Assembly: GCF_016919385.1 (NCBI RefSeq)
Contig: NZ_CP070351.1
Location: 1,922,001 to 1,986,000, forward strand
From: Gordonia sp. PDNC005
GTDB taxonomy: Bacteria; Actinomycetota; Actinomycetes; Mycobacteriales; Mycobacteriaceae
DNA length: 64,000 nt
Direction of reading: 5' to 3'
The notes beneath the pieces were generated by a model. That model saw nothing but the letters and a program-made list of their open reading frames with translations. It was not told the DNA's origin and did not search any database. Within the stretch, counting starts at the first letter, position 1, and every line of letters starts with the position of its first letter. Shown here piece by piece: positions 25,084-32,041 of the stretch. Both the position numbers and the translations under genes were made by a program.

Positions 25084-26364
25084 TCAGGCTGTGCGAGAGA
25101 ACGCGCGCGCCGACAGGACCGACTCGAGGATCTCGCCGGAACGTATCGCGATGTTAGACAGCAACGACGACGTGAGCCCATGCGTGTGTTCGGTTCCGCC
25201 TTGGGTGTAGACGGCTCCCGAGATGGGCCGAGTCGTGACGACGCGGTAGTCGCGATCGACTCCCCCGTTCGCCTGATCAGGCTCCACCAGGTCGCCGAGC
25301 AGGCTGCTCAGGTCGGTGGGCGTGAAGCCGGTCGCGTACACCACCGCGTCCACGGCCATCGTCTCCGCATCGCCGGTGAGCAGGTTCTCGATCGTGACCT
25401 GCACGTCGTCGTCGGTCTCATCCGAGCCGACGAGTTTGGATGCACCGCGCATGAACAGTCGCCGGTCTCCATCGACGTGTTCGGCGTACTCACGGCGGTA
25501 CAACTCCCGAATGAGGTCAAGATCAACGCACGAGTAGTTGGTCGAACGGTGGTAGTTGAGGAGCGAAGCGCGCTGAGCTTCATCGGCCGAGTAGAAGTCG
25601 TCGACAGCGGTGGCGTCGAATATCCGGTTCGCATACGGACTGTCGTCGGCGGGCACGTACCCGTACTTCGCGAACACGTTGTGAACCTCGGCGTCGAGGT
25701 AGTTGTCGTGCAGGTACTCGACGACCTCCGCCGCACTCTGGCCTGCACCGACCACGAGGAAGCGGTTGTGCCGAGTCGACGGCAACCCGTCGAGGTGATC
25801 GAGAAGGCGATGATTGTGGAACTGGCGAGCCGAGGAGGTGACTCCCTCGGGCAGCGATTCGCGCAGGCCACCGGCTACGACCACGTTTCGTGCGTTCAGC
25901 GTGATCGGCCCGTTCGGTCCGGTCGCCTCGACGACGAGGTGACCGTCGGCCTCCGCGACGGCGGTGGCCCTGGCGCCGTAGCGAACGTCGGCCGACACCT
26001 TCTTCTCAGCCCACCCGAGGTAGTCGTGGAACTCTCGTCGCGTGGGGAAGAACGTCTGATGGTTGATGAAGTGGGCCATCCTGCCCCGGTCCGCGAGATA
26101 GCTCAAGAACGAGAACTCACTCGTCGTGTTGCGTTGTGTGACGAGGTCTTTGAGGAAGGAGATCTGCATGGTCGTTCCGGGGAGCAGCATGCCCGGATGC
26201 CATGCGAACGCATGTTTCGACTCGACGAATGTCGCGGTGAGCCGATCCGCCTGCGGCGCCGTGCTGTTGTGTTCTTCGATCGCGATCGCCAAGCCGAGAT
26301 TCGACGGCCCGAATCCGATGCCCACGATGTCGATAACGCTTGACGGGTCGGTTCGCATGAGCAC
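25084..26364 (-). CDS. L-ornithine N5-monooxygenase (siderophore biosynthesis)
   Basis: 426 residues of the flavin-dependent N-hydroxylating monooxygenase family (PvdA, SidA, IucD). FAD motif GIGFGPSNLGLAIAIEEH at the N-terminus, substrate/flavin segment HPGMLLPGTTMQISFLKDLV near residue 60, the NADPH motif VVGAGQSAAEVVEYL near 210, and ATGF (YATGFTPTDL) near 365. The MQISFLKDLVTQR stretch resembles ornithine rather than lysine hydroxylases. It makes N5-hydroxyornithine, which the formyltransferase at 30844-31782 can formylate into a hydroxamate ligand for iron. The GTG at 26364 has AGAGG upstream; the ATG at 26358 is the alternative. A near-perfect IdeR box sits 60 bases upstream. Confidence 0.88.
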   Translation of the reverse strand: MLMRTDPSSVIDIVGIGFGPSNLGLAIAIEEHNSTAPQADRLTATFVESKHAFAWHPGMLLPGTTMQISFLKDLVTQRNTTSEFSFLSYLADRGRMAHFINHQTFFPTRREFHDYLGWAEKKVSADVRYGARATAVAEADGHLVVEATGPNGPITLNARNVVVAGGLRESLPEGVTSSARQFHNHRLLDHLDGLPSTRHNRFLVVGAGQSAAEVVEYLHDNYLDAEVHNVFAKYGYVPADDSPYANRIFDATAVDDFYSADEAQRASLLNYHRSTNYSCVDLDLIRELYRREYAEHVDGDRRLFMRGASKLVGSDETDDDVQVTIENLLTGDAETMAVDAVVYATGFTPTDLSSLLGDLVEPDQANGGVDRDYRVVTTRPISGAVYTQGGTEHTHGLTSSLLSNIAIRSGEILESVLSARAFSRTA

Positions 26365-26424
26365 GTGTTGCCTCTATCCTTCGAGAGTCGTTCGTTCATT
26401 TCGCCGAACGCGGATCGTTCGATC

Positions 26425-26443
26425 TTTGGTTAGCCTAACCTAT
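26425..26443 (-). promoter_or_regulatory. IdeR/DtxR iron box upstream of the ornithine monooxygenase gene
   Basis: Read on the minus strand: ATAGGTTAGGCTAACCAAA, matching the IdeR consensus TTAGGTTAGGCTAACCTAA at 17 of 19 positions. It lies in the 110-base gap before the monooxygenase gene. IdeR with Fe(II) would repress this gene when iron is sufficient. Confidence 0.88.
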
Positions 26444-26474
26444 ATTCTTGTGAATGGCACTTGTGCCGTCGATC

Positions 26475-28250
26475 TCAGACGATGCCGCGTCCATTCGCCC
26501 ACGCGCGCCAGATGTCGCTGTAGCGGCCTCCCGACGCCACCAGTTGCGCATGCGGGCCGGATTCGACCACTCGCCCACCTTCGAGGTGAATGATGCGATC
26601 TGCCACGGCGGCCTGGCTGAGGCGGTGGGCGATGATCAATGCCGACCGTCCCGCGAGCACAGCCGCTGCAGACTCTTCGAGTACACCCGCGCCGACGCTG
26701 CCCGCATCGGCCGTGGCCTCATCGACGATGACCACGTCAGGATCGAGCAGTTCGATTCGGGCAAGAGCCAGTTGCTGCGCCACCATCGCGTCAACCTGGT
26801 GTCCATGCTCCCCGACAACTGTGTCCAGCCCCGCGTCCAAGCCTCGAACCCAGTCCGCTGCGCCGACGGTCTCGAGAGCAGCCCAGATCCGTTCGACGTC
26901 CGCGTCGGGTCGAGCCAACATGAGGTCTTCTCGAAGAGGCCCGGAGAACACGTGGACCTCTTGAGTCAGGAGAGCGACTCGCCGAGCCCGGTCGGCGTCC
27001 GGGATGTCGAGCACCGGCGTCCCTCCGAGCGTCACCGATCCCCGTCCCGCGGGGTGGATGCCCGCGAGGATCGTCGCGAGAGTGCTCTTTCCAGCACCGG
27101 ACATGCCGACCAGCGCAACGTGCTCACCCGGCCGAACCGCGACCGAGACGTTGTGGAGGATCTGATGGTCGACCGAGTAGCCGAAGTGAACGCCGTCGGC
27201 GACGAGGCCCGAGCCGTCGTCCTGGTTTCGACCGTCGTCGGACGGCACGTCGTCGCGCGGCATGTCTAGAACCCCGACGATGCGACCGAGCGCCGCGGCG
27301 CCGGACTGCAGATCGTCGAGCACGTACATGACCTGCCCGATCGGGTCGAACAGCGCGAGGAAGAAGAGCATGGCCGCAGTTGTCGCACCGACTGTGATCG
27401 CGCCGTCGCCGACAAGCGCGAATCCGACCAGAAGGATCACGGTCATGCCGATGAACTCACCGAGATTCAATCGTCCCGCCAGCCTGTTCTGCAGAACCAC
27501 CGCCTGCATCGCGCGGCGGACCACAGCCCACGAATGCGTGTCGATCCGGTTGCTCAGCGGCCGTCCGAGATCGAAGGCGCGGACCGTCGGCAATCCCTGC
27601 ACCGGCCCCAGGACGTGGTGGGCACGATCGGCCGCCGCAGTGCGTTCAGCGGCATAAACGGCGGGTGCATGCCGGATGTACATGCGCGCGGTCATCACGT
27701 ACAGCGGCGCAGTGACGACTGCGACAAGCAGGAACCGCCAGTCGATCGCCGCCAGACCGATCACCGTGACGACCACGCCCGCTTGCGCCATGAGCAGTGC
27801 GGGCAGCGCTTTTCCGATCGCTTCGCTCACCTTGTCCACGTCGTCGGTGGCCCGGGAGAGGACATCTCCGCTGCCCGCAGCCTCGACCCGCGCCACGGGG
27901 AGTCGCAGAACGGTCTCCAGCATCTCCTCGCGCAGGTCGGCAAGCACCGCTTCGAAGACGGTGGCGGCGGCGGCGATGCCGATTCCCGCGCAACCTGCGC
28001 AGGCGATCGCCGCCAGTGCCATCAGCCCCGCACGAACGAGCACCTCCGAAGCGTCTCCACCGGTCGCAACGACGTCGACGATGGATCCCAGCAGCCGTGG
28101 CGTCACCAGCCCGAAGGCTCCCGAGGCGGCCATCGCGACGACAACCGCCGCCAACCGAGCCTTGTGCCGACCGAGATGCGTCAGCAGGCGCCGGATGGTG
28201 CGCCGCCAGTCGGCGACCGGCAGGTAGACGTGATCGGGCCGGTCGCTCAT
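26475..28250 (-). CDS. ABC transporter half-molecule with intact Walker motifs but lost signature (siderophore locus)
   Basis: 591 residues from ATG 28250, overlapping the stop of the preceding ABC gene. An N-terminal exporter-fold membrane domain (about six TM helices, e.g. VVVAMAASGAFGLVTPRLLG) is followed by a nucleotide-binding domain from about 345. Walker A (GMSGAGKST), Q-loop (LLTQEVHVFSG), Walker B (VVIVDEATA) and H-loop (LIIAHRL) are intact, but the place of the LSGGQ signature reads VDAMV. With its partner it would form one working ATP site. The pair resembles IrtAB/YbtPQ in architecture and may import or export the siderophore; no siderophore-reductase domain is present. Confidence 0.85.
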   Translation of the reverse strand: MSDRPDHVYLPVADWRRTIRRLLTHLGRHKARLAAVVVAMAASGAFGLVTPRLLGSIVDVVATGGDASEVLVRAGLMALAAIACAGCAGIGIAAAATVFEAVLADLREEMLETVLRLPVARVEAAGSGDVLSRATDDVDKVSEAIGKALPALLMAQAGVVVTVIGLAAIDWRFLLVAVVTAPLYVMTARMYIRHAPAVYAAERTAAADRAHHVLGPVQGLPTVRAFDLGRPLSNRIDTHSWAVVRRAMQAVVLQNRLAGRLNLGEFIGMTVILLVGFALVGDGAITVGATTAAMLFFLALFDPIGQVMYVLDDLQSGAAALGRIVGVLDMPRDDVPSDDGRNQDDGSGLVADGVHFGYSVDHQILHNVSVAVRPGEHVALVGMSGAGKSTLATILAGIHPAGRGSVTLGGTPVLDIPDADRARRVALLTQEVHVFSGPLREDLMLARPDADVERIWAALETVGAADWVRGLDAGLDTVVGEHGHQVDAMVAQQLALARIELLDPDVVIVDEATADAGSVGAGVLEESAAAVLAGRSALIIAHRLSQAAVADRIIHLEGGRVVESGPHAQLVASGGRYSDIWRAWANGRGIV

Positions 28251-29965
28251 CTGTTGGCCTCCTGTGCTGCGGCGTCGAGTCGGACAACGGTGTCGGCGGC
28301 GGCGACCCACGCCGGCGATTGGGTGAACACGATGGTCGCGGCGTCGGATCGGGCGGCGCGCACACGTTCGACGACTGTCGCCTCGGTGATCGAGTCCACC
28401 GCTGTCGTCGGATCGGTCAGGACGAGGAAAGCAGACTCGGCTGCCAACGCCCGAGCCAAGCCGACTCGCTGGCGCTGACCTCCGGACAGCATCTGTCCGG
28501 CTTCGCCGACCGGTGTGTCCAGGCCGTCGCGGAGGACCGCGGCCACGTCGTCGCAGGCCGCGGCGAACACTGCACGGGTGACCTGATCGGCGCCCGCTTG
28601 ACCGTTGTCGGCGACGGCCGCGATGTTGTCGACGACGGAACCCTCGAACAGGTGCGGAGTGTGCGGCGCGACGCGGACTACCGTGCGACCGGCGGCCAGC
28701 TCGAGGTCGTTGATGTGGACTCCTCCGACTCGGACAGACGACCCTGAAGGCGCCTCTTCGCGCGCCAGTGCAGCGGTGAGCGCGCGCGCAGCGGCCTGGT
28801 CGGCGCTGATCACGGTGAGCCCTCGCTCCGGAACGTCGATGTCGGGGATGCCGTGGTGGCCGCGTATCTCTAGTGGTCCCGTCGCTTCACGTTCAACACC
28901 GGCGCGTACTCCGGGGCCGGCTTGGAGTACCGACAGGACACGCGCGGCGCTGGGGACCGCGCCGTTCCACACGGCGCCGAAGTTGGTGCCGATCGCGTTG
29001 AGCGGGCCCATGATGAATTGAGTCAGACCGACGACGGTGATCAACTGTCCGAGGCCCATCTGCCCGTCGACCGCCATGACTCCCGCTGCGAGACCCACCG
29101 CGATGATGAAGATCGACGACACCGTCTGCAGAAGTGCGACGTACGCGCCCTCGGTCCGCATCGCAGCGATCGCGTGGTCACGCGCCCGCCCACTGGCCGC
29201 TCGGTATCGTTTCGCGGCTTCTCCCTCGGCTCCGATGCCTTTGAGCACCCGGAACCCCGCGACGAGATCACCCGCGGTGCCCGCGGCCAATCCGACGGAC
29301 TCCTGCTGCTGCTCAGTCCTGGAGCGCAGCGGGGCTCCTGCCCTGTCGAGGATCCAGAACATCGCTGGCGCGCCGAGCAGGACGGCGACCCCAAGCGGCC
29401 ACGATATCCAGAGCAGGATCACGCCGGCAACGACAACGGACGCCATCTCGCCGACCGGAAACACCGCCAGGAGCACCGCACGTGACAGCCGTCCGACGTC
29501 CGAGGTCGCGATGCTCAGCGCGGTGCCCGGCAGGCGTGCCGGGCCGTCGGTGCCCGCCGGGTCGAGCATGCGGTCGGTGACTCGCATCCGAAACTGGTGC
29601 TCGATCACGTTGAGCCCGTACACGGCCATCCGGTCGCCGAAACGCCACGTGAACGACAGGAGCGCAAAATCTGCGGCGAGGACGAGCAGCCACCTCAACA
29701 GCGCGTCCCAGTCTTGCGTCAGGACGGCTCGGTCGATCGCCAGGCCCATGATGACCGGCACCAGCGCTTCGCCGACGAAGTGCAGGACGACGAGGATCAT
29801 CGCCGGAATCGTGTAGCGGTTGGCTCCCCACATCGTGCGAAGCACAAGTCGACGGGGTGTCGTCTCCTCGTCGACGAGCACGTGCGTGCCGCGTTCGGCC
29901 GGCCGATCCCCCGCAAGGAACCCAGTCGGGATCATCCCAGTCGGGATCATCGCAGTCGGGGTCAT
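28247..29965 (-). CDS. ABC transporter half-molecule with degenerate Walker motifs but intact signature (siderophore locus)
   Basis: 572 residues from ATG 29965, which has AAAGGA upstream; longer starts would cross the IdeR box. An exporter-type membrane domain (IPAMILVVLHFVGEALVPVI) precedes the nucleotide-binding domain from about 380. The Walker A position reads SADQAAARALT with no GxxGxGKS/T, the Q-loop Gln is missing, the Walker B region is LVLTDPTTAVD (catalytic Glu absent) and the H-loop His is Gln (IVFTQSP). The signature LSGGQRQRVGLARAL is perfect. This is complementary to the next gene's defects, so the two are obligate partners. The operon is led by an IdeR box. The N-terminus is encoded by a 15-bp tandem repeat. 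Confidence 0.85.
   Translation of the reverse strand: MTPTAMIPTGMIPTGFLAGDRPAERGTHVLVDEETTPRRLVLRTMWGANRYTIPAMILVVLHFVGEALVPVIMGLAIDRAVLTQDWDALLRWLLVLAADFALLSFTWRFGDRMAVYGLNVIEHQFRMRVTDRMLDPAGTDGPARLPGTALSIATSDVGRLSRAVLLAVFPVGEMASVVVAGVILLWISWPLGVAVLLGAPAMFWILDRAGAPLRSRTEQQQESVGLAAGTAGDLVAGFRVLKGIGAEGEAAKRYRAASGRARDHAIAAMRTEGAYVALLQTVSSIFIIAVGLAAGVMAVDGQMGLGQLITVVGLTQFIMGPLNAIGTNFGAVWNGAVPSAARVLSVLQAGPGVRAGVEREATGPLEIRGHHGIPDIDVPERGLTVISADQAAARALTAALAREEAPSGSSVRVGGVHINDLELAAGRTVVRVAPHTPHLFEGSVVDNIAAVADNGQAGADQVTRAVFAAACDDVAAVLRDGLDTPVGEAGQMLSGGQRQRVGLARALAAESAFLVLTDPTTAVDSITEATVVERVRAARSDAATIVFTQSPAWVAAADTVVRLDAAAQEANR
29921..29965 (-). repeat. 15-bp tandem repeat encoding repeated start codons
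   Basis: Three tandem units of 15 bases (ATGATCCCGACTGGG; the first unit differs at a few bases) encode MTPTA-MIPTG-MIPTG at the N-terminus of the degenerate-Walker ABC protein. Each unit holds an in-frame ATG. Loss or gain of a unit keeps the frame and would only change N-terminal length. Confidence 0.8.
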
Positions 29966-30009
29966 CGTCGGTCCTTTCGTCTCGGTCGGCGTCACAGAGT
30001 CATTGGCCA

Positions 30010-30028
30010 CAAGGTTAGGGTAGCCTAC
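30010..30028. promoter_or_regulatory. IdeR/DtxR iron box in the divergent ABC/mbtH intergenic region
   Basis: CAAGGTTAGGGTAGCCTAC matches the IdeR consensus TTAGGTTAGGCTAACCTAA at 14 of 19 positions, with the central AGGTTAGG and CCTA preserved. It lies 44 bases before the ABC operon start and 77 bases before the mbtH start and could control both directions. Confidence 0.75.
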
Positions 30029-30105
30029 GCTTGAAGCAGCGTGGAGTTCGCCCGCTGAACTCGAGTCCGACCGCGCTCGCGAGTCCATCTACGACAGGAG
30101 TTCCG

Positions 30106-30342
30106 TTGTCCACCAATCCTTTCGACGACGAGTCGGGCACGTTCTTCGTGCTCGCCAACGACGAGGAGCAGCATTCCCTGTGGCCGTCGTTTGCCGACGT
30201 TCCCGCAGGTTGGCACGTCGTTCACGGCGCCCCCGACGGCACCGACCGCGCGTCCTGCATCGACTACGTCGAGCAGAACTGGACAGACCTCCGCCCGCGG
30301 AGCCTGCGCGAGGCCATGGCGGCAGACTCCGCAGCGAACTGA
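30106..30342 (+). CDS. MbtH-like protein (NRPS adenylation-domain partner)
   Basis: 78 residues from TTG 30106, which has GACAGGAG nine to ten bases upstream and gives the usual N-terminus ([20 protein letters not shown]); no ATG or GTG fits. Family hallmarks are the three tryptophans in SLWPSF, VPAGW and [13 protein letters not shown]. MbtH proteins bind and activate NRPS adenylation domains and have no known role outside NRPS systems. Its presence implies an NRPS for this siderophore, but none is encoded in the window. It forms a two-gene operon with panD. Confidence 0.92.
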   Translation: MSTNPFDDESGTFFVLANDEEQHSLWPSFADVPAGWHVVHGAPDGTDRASCIDYVEQNWTDLRPRSLREAMAADSAAN

Positions 30343-30378
30343 AGCATTCCCCACCACCGACCGAAAGGTTTCGACCGA

Positions 30379-30786
30379 ATGAACCGCACCCTTGTGAACG
30401 GCAAGATCCATCGCGCCACTGTGACCCAGGCGGACTTGCACTACGTGGGATCAATCACCATCGACGCCGACCTGATGGCGGCGGCCGATCTGGTCGAGGG
30501 CGAGCAGGTGAGCGTCGTCGACATCACCAACGGCGCTCGTCTTGAGACCTACGCCATCACCGGAGAATCCGGATCCGGCCGCATCTGCATCAACGGAGCC
30601 GCCGCCCACCTGGTGAATCCGGGCGATCTTGTCATCATCATGTCGTACGGCCAGTTCTCCGAGGCAGAGGTCGTCGTGCACGAGCCCAAGGTTGTGCACG
30701 TCGATGCCGACAATCGCATCGTCGCACTGGGCAACGATCCCGCGGAGCCGGTTCCCGGCGCCGTCGATCAGTTCGCGTCACGCTGA
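30379..30786 (+). CDS. panD: Aspartate 1-decarboxylase PanD in a siderophore locus
   Basis: 135 residues, normal length, closely following the mycobacterial PanD pattern. It has [21 protein letters not shown] with the self-cleavage Gly24-Ser25 that yields the pyruvoyl cofactor, Lys9, and [20 protein letters not shown]. It converts aspartate to beta-alanine. PanD normally sits with panC in the pantothenate pathway; here it is 36 bases after mbtH, downstream of an IdeR box. Supply of beta-alanine as a siderophore building block is therefore a reasonable inference; it could also be the only PanD of the genome. A strong terminator follows. Confidence 0.93.
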   Translation: MNRTLVNGKIHRATVTQADLHYVGSITIDADLMAAADLVEGEQVSVVDITNGARLETYAITGESGSGRICINGAAAHLVNPGDLVIIMSYGQFSEAEVVVHEPKVVHVDADNRIVALGNDPAEPVPGAVDQFASR

Positions 30787-30791
30787 CGCAC

Positions 30792-30821
30792 AGGCCCCGG
30801 ATCTTTCTCGATCCGGGGCCT
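30792..30821. terminator. Bidirectional stem-loop between panD and the formyltransferase gene
   Basis: A perfect 12-bp stem, AGGCCCCGGATC / GATCCGGGGCCT, with the six-base loop TTTCTC. It lies between two convergent stops (30786 and 30844), as expected for a shared terminator. There is no long T-run, which is common in actinobacterial terminators. Confidence 0.8.
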
Positions 30822-30843
30822 GCGCTCGCATGCCGACGAAGAG

Positions 30844-31782
30844 TCAGCCGAGGTCGATGTAGCCGCCGCGAGTGCCGAAGAAATCTGTCGCCGACACTTC
30901 TGAACCGTCGTCCAGGCGCAGCGTCTCGAAGACGATGGCGGCTTCGGGCGTGATGCGCGACGAACCGCAGACAACAGCCACTCCCCCTTCGTAGGGCACG
31001 GTCACTCGGCCGGGGGTGCCGCCGAATCGGCCCGTGGACACATGCGCCTTCAGCACACGGACGCGCGCGCCCCGGAACGTGAAGTGCGCGTTCGGATACG
31101 GATCAGACTGTGCCCGCACCAGCAGTTCGATGTCGTCGGCGCTCGCCGTGAAGTCGATTCGGGACTCGAGGTCGGATCGCTTGTGGAAGTAGGTCATCGA
31201 CGCCGGGGCCTGGACGGTGTCGTGCAGGGTTCCGGCCGCGAGTTCGGAGAGTGAACGGACCACAAGGGGCTCGATCAGGTCCATCGTTGCGAGGACCAAT
31301 TCTGTCGTGGTGCTCGTCGGACCGACGGGAACCGCCTGCTGTGCGACGATCGGTCCGGTGTCCAAGCCCTCGTCCATCCGGTGAACGGTCACCCCGACAT
31401 GAGACTCTCGATTGAGGAGGGCCCACAGGATCGGCGAGAAGCCCGCGTACCGCGGCAGCAGCGAGTCGTGGATGTTGAGCGTGCCGTGCGTCGGAGCTGC
31501 GTAGATCTCCCGCGGCAGCCATGTCCGCCAGTTGTTGGCGACGATCACGTCCGGCTCGGCCGCCACCACCGCGTCGATCAGCTCCTGGTCCGCGCGTGTC
31601 GCCACGTGAACGGGCACACCGTTGGCACGCGCGAGGTCCTCCACGGAGTCGGCCCACATCTGCTCGTAAGGGTGATCGCTGGCCGGATGAGTCACCGCCA
31701 GCGCCACCTCATGATCGGTGCCGAGCACCGCGGAGAGCGTCCGATGTCCCCAGGTCTGGTAGCCCAGTGTCACAACACGCAT
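30844..31782 (-). CDS. N-hydroxyornithine formyltransferase (Fmt-like, siderophore)
   Basis: 312 residues of the formyltransferase fold. The catalytic Asn-His-Asp region is visible in TLNIHDSLLPRYAGFSPILW near residue 105 and in MDEGLDTGPIVAQQ near 140. A C-terminal OB-like domain follows. It is too divergent at the N-terminus (MRVVTLGYQTWGHRTLSAVL) to be the housekeeping methionyl-tRNA formyltransferase and resembles siderophore enzymes such as CchA and Rft. It should transfer formyl from N10-formyltetrahydrofolate to N5-hydroxyornithine. It is the third gene of the minus-strand operon AMP-ligase - carrier protein - formyltransferase. Confidence 0.86.
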   Translation of the reverse strand: MRVVTLGYQTWGHRTLSAVLGTDHEVALAVTHPASDHPYEQMWADSVEDLARANGVPVHVATRADQELIDAVVAAEPDVIVANNWRTWLPREIYAAPTHGTLNIHDSLLPRYAGFSPILWALLNRESHVGVTVHRMDEGLDTGPIVAQQAVPVGPTSTTTELVLATMDLIEPLVVRSLSELAAGTLHDTVQAPASMTYFHKRSDLESRIDFTASADDIELLVRAQSDPYPNAHFTFRGARVRVLKAHVSTGRFGGTPGRVTVPYEGGVAVVCGSSRITPEAAIVFETLRLDDGSEVSATDFFGTRGGYIDLG

Positions 31783-31783
31783 G

Positions 31784-32041
31784 TCACACCTGCCCGGTCA
31801 GTTCGCGAACCCACGCGCCGACTTCCGGTACTTCGGCGAGTGTCACGAGGTCGACGTCGACGGCCCCGGCTGCTCGCCATCTCTCGACCAGCGACATGAG
31901 ACGCACCGAGTCGAGCCCCATGTCGAGAACGTTGACGTCGTCACCGAGTTCGTCGGACCCCACTCCGAGCATCTCGGCGAGATCGTCGACGATCCGCTCA
32001 CGTGTCAGTGTCGATTCGCTCGCTGTCATGTGGGTGTTCAC
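31784..32041 (-). CDS. Stand-alone aryl carrier protein
   Basis: 85 residues. A four-helix carrier-protein pattern surrounds DMGLDSVRLMSLVERW, in which Ser45 is the phosphopantetheine site. This resembles the C-terminal aryl carrier domain of EntB/DhbB, here encoded as a separate gene rather than fused to the isochorismatase. It should be loaded with 2,3-dihydroxybenzoate by the adjacent AMP ligase. The GTG at 32041 overlaps the ligase stop (GTGA); the ATG at 32029 is an alternative start. Confidence 0.86.
   Translation of the reverse strand: MNTHMTASESTLTRERIVDDLAEMLGVGSDELGDDVNVLDMGLDSVRLMSLVERWRAAGAVDVDLVTLAEVPEVGAWVRELTGQV

Noticed and set aside
30844..31782. The formyltransferase as housekeeping methionyl-tRNA formyltransferase (fmt)
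   Set aside because: It lies in a siderophore operon, differs at the N-terminus, and is not beside def or the translation-related genes usual for fmt.
31784..32041. The small carrier protein as the fatty-acid ACP
   Set aside because: Its neighbours and the GLDSVRLM context fit an aryl carrier of a siderophore system, and housekeeping acpP sits with fatty-acid genes.
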